Origin: Pithys albifrons albifrons
Taxonomy: Eukaryota > Chordata > Aves > Passeriformes > Thamnophilidae
DNA: 64,000 nt
Direction: 5' to 3'
NCBI RefSeq assembly: GCF_047495875.1
Contig: NC_092460.1
Coordinates: 13,568,520 to 13,632,519, forward strand
In this document: piece after piece, positions 1-62,800 of the stretch
Numbering within the stretch: the stretch's first letter is position 1
How the letters are laid out: each line of letters begins with the position of its first letter
Position numbers and translations under genes: made by a program
The notes under the pieces: generated by a model
Seen by the model: only the letters and a program-made list of their open reading frames with translations
Databases searched by the model: none
What the model was told of the DNA's origin: nothing

Positions 1-1214
1 GGCCGTCCAGCGTATGTCCTGGTGTCACTGCATTTCTGTTCCCTTGTCACCTTTCCCCTCAGCACTTCAGCTATATGGCTGAGAAGTGAAAGCCGTACAA
101 ACCACCGGCAAAGGCAGCAAATAGAATACAGTATTACAATTCAGAGGATGCTTTCTGCCTCTGTGCCTAGCAGATGCTTTAGATTTGAGACAGAAATATC
201 TTCTCATGGTGGCCCAGCAGCTCAGAGCCCAGGCTCTGTGCTGAGGAGGGCTGGCACTGCCCTAGCCTTGTCAGCTGGTTCCTGTTACTCTAATCAGCTC
301 CCCTCACTTTCCTTCCCTCTTCTCAAGGCTCTGATAACAAGCACCTGGGGCAGACAGGTGACCTTTGGCTGAGCTTCCTCTAAATGCCTGGGGCTTTGGC
401 TTTATTGCAGCAGTGAGGATCTGTTCTGATACCAGCAGAGGATACTCCACTCCCTTTTCCCCTCTCATGCTAGATCAAAGCTCCCCGAATTTGCTTGAAG
501 AAGTTTGTATTTAGGTCAGTGAGAGACTTACTTGAGGAAAATATTTTTCTTTCTCCTGTCTCTTTGTTAACTCTGTAAGAAAGGATAATAAGCACAAATG
601 CACGTGAGAGGAAAAAATTGTGCGCTCTAAATAAGTGGGTTTGACACACATGGGAGGGCAAATTATTTAGGAGGAGAGAAAATAACTGATGTGGCAGCAA
701 GCTACATCTTCAGATGATGTAAAGCAGCCTCTCCTTATAGAAGCAGTGGGACAGTGTTGTTGCCATCAGCTGAGCTGCTTGGTGGCCTGGTCCCCTCTGA
801 GTGCCTGACCTGCCTGCAGTGCTTCCTCATCCAGCAGCACCAAGGGAGGTTGGACAGGAGGTCTCTGGGCTACCAATCTTCATCGACATTTTCTGGCTCT
901 TGGTGCTGTGTGTTGAGGCTGCCTCAGGCCCTGCTGTGCTCCCTGGACGCCAAGTAGCAATAACAAGGTGGCTGTCACATCCCACAGGGCCATTTTGACA
1001 CACACCAATGCATTGCAGGGTTGGTTGCTCAAGGCTCCTGCCTCTGTCTTTAGGGCTTTTTGGAATGGGATGCAAAACAGGCCCATGGTGGATCATGGCA
1101 TTCATGGGGGCAGGATGGCCTTGTGTTGGGAGTGCTGCTGGCAACTGGGGCACCTGGGTGTAGTTGCAGGTTCCATTTGGGCTTGTGTGCTTTGGCTTGA
1201 CCAACTCCATGTCT
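1..1214. other. Upstream flank, no gene recognised
   Basis: This stretch precedes the CpG-rich promoter. I see no exon with coding character, no RNA gene and no clear transposon. Open frames here, including a minus-strand one at 827-1516, have low-complexity or GC-driven composition and no recognisable domain. In human, the gene upstream of POC1A is ALAS1 in head-to-head orientation (from memory), so an unseen non-coding first exon of an upstream gene could lie here. The sequence itself does not show one. Confidence 0.5.
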
Positions 1215-1736
1215 CCTGAGGGGTCCGGTTGTGCCTGGAAGCAGCGGCTCCCTCGGCAAGGGCCCGGTTCTATCCCCGCCGTGAGGGGCCGCATTCCCCT
1301 CCGCCGTGACGGCCGGGCAGGCTCCCCCATGGCAGCCGCTCCTGGCTGGGCCCGGTTCCTCCCCTCACCGTGAGGGGCTGCGTTCCCCCACCGTAAGAGG
1401 CTGTTCCCCGCCGTGAGGGGCGGACGCTCCGCCATGGCAACCGAGCCGGACCGGGCCGACTTCCCCCGCACCGTCAGGGGATATTGCCCCCATGAGGGCC
1501 CGGCAGGCTCCGCCACGGCAGCCGCTCAGGTTCCTCCTGGTCTGAGGCGCCGTTCCCCGGCCTGAGGGGCGGACGCTGCGCCGTGGTCCCCGCTCCAGGC
1601 CGGGCCCGCCCCCGTCTGAGGCGCTGTTCCCCTGTGATGGGCGGACGCTCCGCCATGGCCGCTGCTCCGGGTCGGGCCCGCCCCTCGGGGCGGTGCCGTT
1701 GCTGCGGCGGGAACGGCCCTGACGGACGCGGACGCC
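1215..1736 (+). promoter_or_regulatory. POC1A: CpG-rich POC1A promoter/5'UTR made of degenerate tandem repeats
   Basis: GC content and CpG density rise sharply here compared with the AT-rich DNA on both sides. No TATA box is visible, as expected of a housekeeping CpG-island promoter. The region is internally repetitive: a loose unit containing GAGGGGCGGACGCTCCGCC, an ATG-like triplet and a CCGGGCC/GCCCGC segment recurs about every 70-105 bp. The ATG-equivalent positions are 1329, 1434, 1512 (ACG), 1583 (GTG), 1655 and finally the real start at 1737. The transcription start is not visible. I infer that it lies downstream of 1655, because an ATG there is in an equally strong context and out of frame with POC1A. 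Confidence 0.6.
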
Positions 1737-50678
<48,942 letters not shown>

Positions 50679-50865
50679 TTTCCTGGGAGAAGCCAAGAGC
50701 TGAAGGCATTGGGAGGCTTGGGGTTGTTTGTGTTCCTAACAGACTGTGTGTGACTTGCTTTAACAATTTTGAGCACAATCTATTTTTCAATTGAAATGTA
50801 TAGTTATTGTATCTGTAAATAGCTTTGTTACTTTACTAAAATAAAAGGAATATTTTATTCATAAG
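50679..50865 (+). terminator. POC1A: POC1A 3'UTR and poly(A) signal
   Basis: A short, AU-rich 3'UTR follows the stop. A canonical AATAAA lies at 50840-50845, so cleavage is expected about 15-25 nt later. Only one strong signal is present, which suggests a compact UTR of about 190 nt. Confidence 0.8.
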
Positions 50866-53800
50866 CATGGATAACAATTGTGATCTCTTGTGCTTTCCAG
50901 GGGTGCAGCAGCCAGCCTGTGGAGTGAGTACTAACCAGGAAGGTCACATCTCTCCCACCTCTGGTACTGCTGAGTTGGTTTTGAAGTGTTTAAGCATTTT
51001 GGAGTTGCCAAATGCCTGGTACAGGCTGAATCAGGCTTGGTGCTGCGGTGTGTGCTGGCTGTAGCTGATGAAAAGGTCTCTCAGGATATTTCAGGCAGTG
51101 GGAGTTCACCTCTGTTCTAGGACCATAAGGATCAGGTGAGGTGGACCCAGCTGGCACCTGGAGAAGGGTCTGTCTCAGCTGGTACCTGGCAAATCTGACA
51201 AAGAGCAGCTGAGCCCCTGGATGGTGTTTGTGCAGAGGTGATTCAATGCAGTGGTGGGATTTACCCTGCTCCCTTGTGCAGTGTGTGAAAAAAATGGCTT
51301 GAGGCTGGAAGAGGGGCCCTGGTGTGCCAGATGTAGAATGGATTCCAAGTGGGTTTTGTTTTGTCTTTGTCTGCTTCTTAAATTAAAGGCAGGGTAAAGG
51401 AAGAAGAAGGCAACCAAATAGTGGAATGTTTTCTCTCTCTTGGAACTCCCCTCTTCTCATACTGGACTGCCTTTAATTTTGGTCATTTTGCAGATGTTTT
51501 CACAGTTGAATAGCTCATCACTGGCACCTTCCTCCCCTCATCACTCCTCCTGATGTTTTTGGGGCTTTAGCAGGTGTTCAATATGTAGCTGCACAAGAAT
51601 TTGGACTTCTGGGAGATCCTGTTCTCCAGCACCTCTCCTGCTAATACACTCTGGAAGTCTCCTTTCTTTCAACAAACTATGACCCACATTCCTGGAGAAA
51701 TGAGCCACAGGAACTCAAGCAGCGTGGGGTTAATGTGACCCTCCTCACCACTCTCTGTCTGGCCGCTGCTAACAGGGACCTGCCCTTGGTGGTCCCTTAT
51801 GCCACCACTGCCTGCCAGCCTCTCACAGCTTCCAGGGCCACCATCTCCAGCTGTGCTGTGGGCACTCTGGATTCTTGGCTGGGGACTGGCTGCTATCCTT
51901 ACTTCATGTAGGGCTTAGCTAGTTTGAAGCCCAGCCTATGTGGTTTTGGTTTTGCACCAGTCTGTTGCAGGCTGTGGTGGCTGGTACAGTGCCTCAGTAG
52001 TGTTAATGCTCCTTGTCCCACCTGGGTGAAGCTGCTCGTGTTTCCCTGCTGGCACTGGGAAGCTTCTGGTCTCCTTCCCTGTCGGTATTTTGTACATCTC
52101 TAAGAACCCCTTGCTGGCATTACCACAGTAACTCCTTTATTTGCAGCAGGCTGAGAGCTTTCTCATTTCCATGCTTGGTTGATGATGAGTTTCTCTCTGC
52201 TCTACCACAGTCTTTGTTTTCTGTTTCCAAGCTCCCAGTCTGATAAATCATTATTTTCCCTTAGATTGCTCTAATGGAATCAATTCAGTGGTGATATTCT
52301 GTGCTCTTGCTCTAAGCTTTCAGTGGCTTTCTGCTGAGACTAACATAATTTTCATAAAAATGAGCTTATGGTGGTGATGCAGGTGGGTGGGGATTGGGGC
52401 ACTCAAAGGTATATGGGGCCAATTTGCTGCTGGGAAAAGGCAGATCTGGGGCTGCTGAAGTGATGACAAAAGTCAGTTGTAAGAGCCTAAATTTTCAACT
52501 TGATCCTCAGTGTTGTGGACTGGCCTTTGGCCTTTGGACAGGGTAGGAAAGTGTAAGCAGCGCATCATCAGTTTTTAAGCTTTGCTTTAAGAATAGCCTT
52601 TGCATCCTTTTAATAGGTAGTTTCTGTTGTCTGAGAGACTGCAGAAGCAGTTTGTGTTTTAGAGAGGATGGCAGTATGAATGACACAGTCGATGTGTGCC
52701 CAGAGGTGCCCACATTTTGGGTGCATTTGGCACAGATTCCTTTTTCTTTTCAGATGTTCTGAATGAACCATGTGAAATATTTGGTTGTGCTTCTGAAACA
52801 GATGAAGTGCTCAGGTGCTTAGGGCAGGCCAGTGGGATGTGGGTGTTGTGGCTTAACCCCAGCCAGCAACTAATCCCCACACAGCCCCCACTCACTCCCT
52901 CATGGTGGGATGGGGGAGAGAATCAGAAGGGTACAAGTGAGAAAACTTAGGATAAAGACAGTTGAACAGGTAAAGCAAAATCCACATACACAAGCAAGAC
53001 AAGGAATTCATTCACCACTTCCCTGGGCAGGCAGGTGTTCAGCCATCCTAGGATAACAGGGTTCCATCACCCATAACAGGGACTTGGGAAGACAATTACC
53101 ATCACTCTGAATGTCCCCTCTTTTCTCCTCCTTTCCCCAGCTTTCTGTGGTGAGCATGATGCTGTGTATGGTTTGGAATATCCCTTGGATCACTTGGGGT
53201 CAGCTGTTCTGGCTGTGTGCCCTCCCACCTCCTTGTGCCTCCCCAGCCTTCTGCATGGTGGGGTGAGAAAAGGCCTTAACTCTGTGTAAGCGCTGCTCAG
53301 CAACAGCTAAAGCATCCCTGAATTATCCTGCTATGTCCAGCACAAAACCAAACCAGCCCCATACTCGCTACTGGGGAAAAAAATTAACTCTATCCCAGTC
53401 AAAACCAGCACTTTGGGAAAGTTGCTTTTCTGGACTCAACTTCTTGTTCAGTGTTGTAGAGGTAACAGATTCCCTCTCTTCCTGATTTCCCATACCCACT
53501 CACCCCAACAATCTCTGTATGATATAGGTGGCAAGAAAGGTAATCTGAAAGATTGTCAGAAATTGTCAGAATTTCTTCTGACAATACTATCTGCCTCAAG
53601 CATTTCCTTGTCCCAAATCTCAGCAATTTGCACGCTCTTCATTTCCCCCCTTACAGCCTCTTACCAGGAGTAGGATATCAGGATTTAAAAAGTACCAACC
53701 CTTCTTAAAGGTACCTGCTGAGAAGCAGGCAAGATTTGGAAAATACAAGACTTACATTTGAATCCTTGTGCTTAACATTGAGCAATAACATAAAAAACAA

Positions 53801-56800
53801 TAAATCTGAGGAGCTCACATCCTATTCCCTGTCCTGTCCTGAGGCGCTCTGTGCTTTATCCACTAAGCACTGTGGGTTTTGAGCACTGAGGAGTGGCCTC
53901 CAGAGTGGGTTAAATCTTTTATTTTTATACACATGATCTTTTTTTTTTCTGACTTGGGCACATCTACAGCGCCCAATTTGTGAAGCTCTTTGCTCGGGGA
54001 GCAGTGGAACAGCCAAGTGAGGAGGAGCATGTTGTTTGTGCTTGGGCTGCCATGGCCTGTCCACTGCATGAGCACATTCCCTGCCTTGAAAACCACTTGT
54101 GCTGAGCTCTGTGCAGGGGCAGGCTGTGAAGAGTTAAGGATTTTTGTTTTGGATCTCCAAGGCATGATGAAAGCCAAGTTCTTAAAAAAGTAGTTTAATT
54201 TGTTGCCATTACATTTGCCAGACATATGACCTCACTAAACTTTCAGCAAGGGTTCTTTGTGCCGAGATTGGACCCTCGGGAGCCTGGTGCTGCTGCAAAT
54301 GGCTTTTTGGCCGCTATGAGTATGGAGCACGTTAAACATAACCATGATCTGTGAAAAAGTAAGGATCTTCAAGCACTGCCCACTTTCCTTCCTGTCTGGG
54401 AGCTGGAATTGGACAGATACAACAGCAGAGCTTGTTACTAAATAGGCAAAAACAGCAGAGCACTGTGGTGCTGTCTCTCCTGGCCAGGAAGTGCCGTGGC
54501 CAGGAGCATCCTCTGCCCGCAGGGTCGTCACTGGCTGTGAGTCTGCCAACTATAACTGGAAAATAAAATCCAACTATGATCTAAGTAGCTGGGCTAAAAC
54601 TAGCCAGCCTTGTGGTACAAATCACTTATTATGTAACCTCCTTAAAAGCTGCTTTTGAACGAAATGTTTTCTGAAACTCGAGTGAGTAGAAGGGGAGGGA
54701 AGCGAATTGTTTTGCAAAGGTTTGTCACTCTGACGTGAGAGCAGGGCTGTGTTCCTTCTCTTGCTTTTAGAAATGCTTGGTCTGCAAGTGCTTCCAAGTG
54801 GCATGACCTGGTCACCTGTAGTTTTGGGAAGGAAATAGGATGGCAAAGAAGATTCTCTAATGGATAGTCTGTGTATTTGACCTGGATTTAGTGTGCTGTA
54901 GGAAGTTTTATGTGTCTCGGGGAAAAGCTGGGATTTATTTGTAGCTTTGCAACAGCACTGTCATTGCAGACAGACATCTCTCTTCAGTCCCCTGTTCTCT
55001 TGTCAGGGGAGACATCTATAAATTACTTCCTCTCTCGAGGTACTGGTTCTGTGAAAGAAGAGCTTGTAAGAAATTTGAATGTGGTGTGTCAGGGAAGAGA
55101 GAGGTGGGCTTCCAGAGCACGGGTCTGTGGCATCCCTTACTTTCTCGCTGTCTCCTTGTGGCACAGCAGACAAGGCTGCTGGTGAAGGTGTGCTGAGTGC
55201 CTTTGTGGCACAGCACAAGTGGTGGCTGTCACCTCAGACTTCAGATGGGGTTGGAAGATACCTGGTATCGCTTCTGAGTAAAGGTGAGGGAACTTGCTTG
55301 TGGCAGCCTGTTGGGAGAGGGTGCTGGGGGGTGGTTTCTGGTGGGGAATGAGCATCATGAACACCTGGGGATGTTCTGGCATAGGGGAACTCATTGTCTG
55401 CTGAGCTGCAGCTGAGACAGACCAGGTGACCACTGCTCGAGGCCATGAATTTGCCATCTGCGAGGAAGTCTTTCCCCAGTGACCACCTTCAGATTTCTTT
55501 ATACTCACTCCAGCCCTCCAGCCCTTCCTCCCTGATAATGCAGTACAGCTGGAAATGCACTGTTTTGTTGTCACAAAAATGTTAGGCTTGAATCAGTGCC
55601 GTGACCCGGTGCCAAAAACCTGTCACCTCTGTTCTCCTTCTCTGTTTCTGCTCCCTGCAGGCATCTTCCATGCACTTAATAACTCACTGCTGCCTTCCAG
55701 ACAGCAGGCAAGCTGAGGATGTGGTGGTGCTCTGTGTGGCACAAGGATTTGTCTGTAAATCTCCAGTGGGGAGTGCTACAAAGGCTGGTCCTGCTTACTC
55801 CAGGAGCTTGTGATGGTGCGGAGTGTGTGCTGCTGGTGGTAGCTGTTCTTTCAGCTGGTGACTGAAAGGGTTAAGCTAAGTAGCTGCCTGGATGGAACTC
55901 CTGCATGGCCTCACTTCCCTCTGGGACTGCTGCTCTTGGCAATGATTCCACCCTCACGTTTTCACAGCCCTGCTGAAGACCAGAGCTGAGCTTTGCTGTG
56001 CAGATCTCCCAGCTGGAGGAAGAGCATCACTGCTCAGCTGAAGTGGACAGATCTTATGTGCCCTCCCAGCTTGGGAGTGTGCTGGGCACTGCTACCAGGA
56101 ACAGAAGCACCTCACAGCATGGTATGGGCATGGAGATGAGGGTGTCATTGCTTTTGTCCTTATGTGAGTCTACTCTGCCATGTTGTAAATGCTATAACAA
56201 AAAGAAAGGCTCTGCCTGCTGCTACGCTTGGTCTGTATGGTGTGGCAGGTGCCTTGGGCTAACCAGGGTTAACAAAGATGGTTTCCATCCTGTGAAAGCC
56301 TGGGAGTATCCTTTTTGTTTTGTTCTTCCAGGCTGTGGTTTCTTCAGAAGATGTTCTTTTCATCCTGGGAGCAGGAGGTGTTGATTTCTGTGCCAAAAGA
56401 AGCTTCTCATTGTGTTGGGTTCACTAGACAAGAACTTTCTCCAGGAGGCAGGGATGAAGATTTTGGCTTTTGGCACTTGTGCCCTGTGATAATTGGTCAG
56501 TAGAACCAAGACAGAGGTAGCTGAGTTGTTGGAGAAGCTGCTGAGTGTTCCCAGAGTGAGAAAGGCAGGCCTCAAGCCAGCAGGCCTGTGGAGCAAGGCC
56601 CTCCAAGGTGACCTGTTTGAATATGGCCCTATCTATGTGCTGTTAAGTTAATTAACAAACAACACTAATGCCACTTGAGCTCCTTCTTAAAGATGCTCCC
56701 CTGCTGGGTTATTTTTTACTTTGTAGCTTCTGTTTGTTTCCTAAGGGGGTGATTATTTGACCTGTGTATTTGTGTGATGTGTTTCTTTCCTTTACTCTAT

Positions 56801-59800
56801 TATTTATGAAATCAATAGATCTTAAAAAGGAACATTTGATACAAAGTGTCTGGAGCAAGTTGTGCTGGAGAAGGTGAAAACCTGCCTGCTAGCATGGCCT
56901 TTCCCATCAGCCCAGGAGGAGAGGAGCTCACCTGAGCACAAAGGGGTGGATTGTCCATGAAAATGCCTTAACAGCAGCCCAGGTGATGGGGCAGAAGCAG
57001 AAATTCTTGCCTGAGTGCCTGGAGGTCACACAATGAAGCAGAGGCAGAAATAAGGGTGGGCCATGGGGTTGGTGTTCTAAATTTGGCAACCCAGGTGGGA
57101 AAGGTGAGGCATCGTCCAGTCTCTGTGCTGCAGAGGAGACTGAAAATTCTTCAGATACCTTTAAGTGGGTCTGTGTTGGTGGTGTTGAGCAGGCTCAGAT
57201 GGCTCCAGAGAATTTGCATCTTTGCTGAGGGCATGGCCACAGCCACCAGCTCTGGTGTGGCCCCAGCTTGCAGCATGCCTGGGGTGATATTCCCACCCCT
57301 GTCAATTTGCTGCCTCTATAGCTGCCTGTTTTGCCTGTGCCAGGAGCCAGCCTTGCTGCTCACTTCCAAAGGGACATTTGCACACAGCGGAACTTGCTTG
57401 AGTGGGATCTGGAGATTGGGGTTGGTGCCGAGTTGCTCCCTGCACCAGGAATCGGTTGCTTTGCTTCAAGAAATAAAGTTGAGCCAGTCCTCCCTGCTCC
57501 CTTTCCCTTTTCCCATGCTCTGATAGCACTGGGCCTGTTGGTTGCCCTGTGGCCAGTGGGTTTCCCTGCCCTCCCTGCCCCGTGGCTCACAGTGTGTTCT
57601 GGAGGTCACATTCCTGCCTGCAACTACCCCTCTCTCCTGCCTCTCCTCTCTGTGCTGCCTTTGGTCTGGCTCTTCGAGGAGAAGCAAAGATGAAAGGGAG
57701 CAGAGATGATTATATTTAATAGCAACGAAAATTGGTATGGTGATTGGGAGGCTGTTTTCCTTCCTGTTCTCCCACCTATTGAAGTTGGGAGGCAGTTTTG
57801 AAATCACATGTGGTCATCTTGCCAGGCTTGTGCTGGGCTCCACTTTGGCACTGGAGGGAAGGGGAAAGCCAGGTTGCATCTGTGTTATCTGGGTTTTCCA
57901 CCCTGGCCCTGGTAGACAGACAAGTAGATGTGTGGTATTTTTCTCCCCTCTCTTAGATAAAAAGCTCCTTTGCCCTCTTCTGCAAGTGCCTCTGCCCTGG
58001 CCCCAGTGGGTTGGCTCAGCTGCCTTTTAGATGCAAATACTTTGGTAATTTCCAAGAAGGAAAAGGAGCAGCAGAACGCTAACGAAGGTCAGCTAAAGTC
58101 CTCTTTCCTTAATCCACCCCAGCAGTTCACAGGCTGGATCAAAGAGCTGCAAGATCAGCTTCCCCTCATCCTGCAACAAGCTGCTCTGGCCCTGTCGGGG
58201 GGTGCCAGGCTTTGGGAGAGGTGATGCAGCCCAGCAGTGCTGCCGCCACTTGGGTTCCACTGGGAGACGTGCCAGAACGCCAAATTATGTCCAGCAGGCC
58301 CTGGGAAAGCTTTTCCATGTCCTGAAGATTGACATGGAATGAACCCTGTGGCATATGAGGTGTTCAGAGAACTGGAGAATGAGTGAGTGACAAAGGGACT
58401 GTGCCCATGGCTCAGTGATTGGAGCCAGTGTGTCTCTCTGTCGGTCTGCAGTGCAGTGAGTAACGAGGCAGTGCCACCACCGAGACCAGGGGCAGGTGCA
58501 TTCTGTGGCCTTGGCAGGAATCTCTTTAAAGGCATGAATGTGGTTCTTAGCCCAGTATGTATTTAATGTCCTGGGTCTCTTTCTTATCCTTAACCAGCTT
58601 CCCAACCCCTAGACCAAATGCTGCTCACTGCAAGTGGCTTCCCCCAGCCCCTGCAGCCAGAATACAGGATTTGGCAGCCAACCAGCTTTATTCCTGGCAT
58701 GTGGCATCCCTACCTTTGCTGTGGCAACCCCTAACCTGCCTCCATCCTCCTGATACCCTCTCGCCTGCACAGACAGTAAGACTTTCCTTTCCTGCTGGCC
58801 AGGGAGATGCTGGATCCAGCTCCACCTCCTCCCCAGGTATTTCTGCTTTCCCCAAGGCATGAATCACCCCAGGGCATTTGGTGAGCTGTGGCTTTTGGAA
58901 TGTGGAGACCTATAACCTGTGTTGGCCACTCCTCTTCTTAGGATCCTTTTGCCTTTTCCTGCTAAACAATCTTTGTTTTCATCCAGTGAAAAATTTTATA
59001 TGATTTAATTATTCAATTAAGGTTTTTTCTCGTTCTTGCTCATGCTCAGGCTGTGTGGAAATTGTTCTTAAGAACGTTTGCATCAGTTCATCTCAAGTCA
59101 ATTCCTTGGCAAACTAAGCCAGGCTGCTGTAATCCATCCACATCTATCTGCACTGGTTTAACTAATGACACCATTGAAATCCCTGAGGTTAGTTAAAACA
59201 AGCCCCTGTGTGTGAATGAAAGGGGGTTTGCAAGGGATTTAACCCTTTGCCTTCCCTTCTCAGTTGCACAGATCAAGTGAAGTCCCAGCTGACTGCCTGG
59301 GAGCTTTCCCTCATCACAGGGAAGACCAGGTGCCTACGTGAAGATTGCTCAGAGCTGGAGTTGGGGCCAGCTGGGTTGTGAGGCCCCTTCCAAGGTTATC
59401 AGCTCTGATGAGGTATCCCAGTGCAAAATATGTGTGTGCAGAGAGACAGCAGTGAAATGGTTCTTGACTCAATATCTTTACAATCATTTGCAGCACTTGT
59501 GCTGGAGAGGCTTTAATGGCTCCTTTCCTCTGAGTCTGGACACTGATTTTTCCTTTTTCCTGAGTCTTTTCTTTCCTTGAGCTTGCATCCTTGATGGATA
59601 CAAAGCTGCTTTGTGGCCTTGCAGGATACGCTGCACATTGTTCCTGCAGCTGGTGGGGTTCAAATGGATCCTGTTGCATCTAAAAACAGATGGGTTGGTG
59701 GTGGACCTGGACAAAGTATGGGAGAGGGTGTTTCCAGGAGGTTTTGTGGGGAGCTATGTTTAATTTTGTGGTCTTTGTTCTCATGCAGGGATGAAGTCCA

Positions 59801-62800
59801 TCAGCTGGTATAGCCCATGATGGGACACTGTCTCAGGGTGGTGGCGTGCCCTTGGAAACCTCTAATCACTCTCTAACAGGACAGCCAGGTAAAGCCAGAA
59901 AAACAATGTCAGGGATGCTGAGAAAGGTAATGGATGTGAAAATTTAAGAGAAAAATACATGGCACACCCTGCCAAACAGCTCAGCGGGGGCCACAAGCCA
60001 ACTGTGGTTTTTGTTTGCTCCAACTTTTCTGTTCCAAAGACACATGGAAACCGTGTCTTTGCAGGTCTTCTCACATCACAGTCATCCTTGTCTCATCTGC
60101 AGACATGAAGGGTAAATGTCTCTTCCTTTGCTTTCCTGTGCCAATAGATCAGGACTTCTTATCCTTTCTAGATGGGCTTTGTGTGTTTAGAGTTCCTCGT
60201 TGGAGAAAAGGGCTGTTTGTGGGCTTGGAATTGAGAGACCTTTGCAAAGTCCCTTTTCAAAGACTTTCAGGGCCAGTCCTGTGAGCTAGACCTGACAATG
60301 CAGGGCTGGCTGGAAAAACATGCACCATTTTTATGTGTGTATATGAGTCAACCTGCCCACAAAGGTCTTGGATAGTGCTGGAAACAGTCCTTTCCTCCAT
60401 GGGCAATCCTTCACAGAGCCCCCCTGCATTCCTGCTGGTGGGTGTCTCAGCACTCCTGTCTGATCAAACCCACCACCTCAATGGGATGTCTCGTAGTCGC
60501 AGCATTGCACAAACATCCTTGGGATCTTTGCGTGAGACCTGTGAGATAGGAGAGGTCACTCTCCAACCACCCTTCATGGACAGGGCTCCTGATTCACTGG
60601 AAGGTGGAGTGCCTTGCTTCAGACCATGTAACCTGTCCACACGTGGTCACGCTGTGATCTCCAGCTCGGATGTGGTGAGGTGGGTTTGGTTTAGGCTGGC
60701 TGGGTGCTGCTGGCAGTGGGAGTACAGTGAGGCTGGAGCATCTGGCTGCCCTGCCACTGTCTCAGTGACTTCTGCAGCCTGTGTCGAGCTCAGCTGCTGT
60801 AGCTGCAGTGGCTGAGCCAAGAGCAGTACCTGTGTTCTTGTTTCTTTTGGCTAGGCTGTCCCGTGGGACACTTGTGGCTTTGCCAGCTGGAAGGTGCCCC
60901 AGTGGTTTGGGTGCTGGATGGAGATGTGGTGGTGTAGGGAGAGTTTGGTTTGTCTCTGGACTTCCTATCTTGAGCTGGAGCTGGTGAGCTGAGCCCTGGA
61001 GACCTAGGCCTTTTCCTCCCATAGATATAGGTGCAATATTTCTATGGATGGGGTGGTGTGCCAAAGTGAGTTAAAGCCAAGGTACTGCTGAAAGACCTGC
61101 AGGTGTGGAAAGCTGCAAGGTATCCACACTGTGGTGATGTTCTCCTTTCTGCTGTTGTAGTCCAGGAGGCAGAAGTGTCGGTCAAAACAGAGGTTGCTGA
61201 GGGTGAGCCAGTCTCTTTGCAGACTGCAGAACAACATCCTGAAGCCAGGTCCTCACAGTTGCCTACATCCCTCACCAGTGTCCATGCTTGGCTGAGGAAA
61301 TAGCTCATGGCTGTGTTGAAATGCTTTTGGTTGGGTGACAGCCCAGGTGCAACCTGCGGGTGCTGTTTCATTTCCTGTGCATCTTATGGCTCATCTCTGA
61401 AGCTCTTTCTCAAGAGGCTTTCTTGTCTCCCACACCAAACCTCCTCCCTTGTTGACTCTTCACAGGCTGGTTTCTACACTTGGATTTTGTGTTTTACTCC
61501 CTTTCTCTTTGTCACATGAGGTTTTGATGCTGCCTGGTGTGTTCACTGAAGACCTCTGAGAAAGGAGGGTATCCCTCTCATTTTTCTTCCCTGCAGCTTG
61601 CTTCCCTTGATACAAGGCCTTTCTCCCTGTTGTGTCGTGCTAAGTGACCAGAATTATATCCCTGCTTCAAGTCCGTTTTCTCGGCTCACCCTGCAGAAGC
61701 TCGGAATTTGCTCAAAGAGTTTGTAGTTCCTGACAACCACCTCTTTTCTCAAGCATCAGGTGTGAGCAGGCTGCTGCTACTTCCAGATCTGTTTTCTTGG
61801 AGCTTCAGGTGCAAATCCCATGCTTAAACTGCCCTTCCCAGCCTCTCACTGCTCTCCCATTGCTGTGATCAGCCAAGGCAGTGGGACTCTGCCATTCCCT
61901 GGCACAGGGTCAGGCAGCAATGTCCTCTGCCATCAGAGCTCTGTGACTCGGTGACCTGGCTTGTACAGTGGAAGAGAAAACATCTGCCATTGTCCAACAA
62001 GTGCTGTACATGATGTGTCATTGACAGTGTGCAGGCGGAAATCACCTCTCAAATCTGACCGACTGATGTAGTGCTGATGAGATTACCACATGTTGGGTGG
62101 GATTTGCCCTGGTTGGTCATGTTGCACCTGTATTGCACCAAGTGGATTGCTCAGCTAGTGTTACCTCCTCCTCTAATGCATTTGGGGTGTCACCTGCACT
62201 TTCACCATTTCTTGGGATGGCTTGGGGCACGAGGAGAGGCTGGTGCAATAGGCTGGAGAAAGAGCCAGGAGGTGAGGCTCCTGCTGCTTAAATTGGCTGC
62301 TGTGGGGCAGAAGGATTTCAGACAAGCTTTTCATGGGGAGTCCTCAAAAATTGGATGTGCTCAACACTTTCCCTGAGCTTGTGAGCTTGCCCTGCCCACA
62401 GGCATAGGGCAGCCCCATTCCCCCAGCCCTGTCACTGTGTGGGGCTGTGCAGGGAGGTCGGGGTGTCCTCCCCAGCCACAGGGAAGGATTAGCTCACTGA
62501 ACCATTCCAAGACACTAAGCTGCAAATCAAAGGCAGATGATGCTGGCCAAGGCCTGTGCACGTGTATCTGCCCTTCATTGCTCCTTTAGATCCTTTAGCA
62601 TGGCCTGGGGGTCCGTGGGGCTCCAGCAGTGTGGGAATGGTGCTTTGGTGGTGGTCCCTGTGGTCAGGCTGGTGTGCAGATTGTTGGGACTGATCAGGCT
62701 GCATGGGAGGCATAATCAGGAGATTATCATACCTTTTCTTATCTTTAATGCCAGCTCTTATCTAAATGCCTTCAGTTGTATCTTCTGCAACAAAACCTTA

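Noticed and set aside
827..1516. 229-codon minus-strand frame over the promoter region
   Set aside because: GC-rich low-complexity composition produced by the tandem repeat array; no domain and no splice context.
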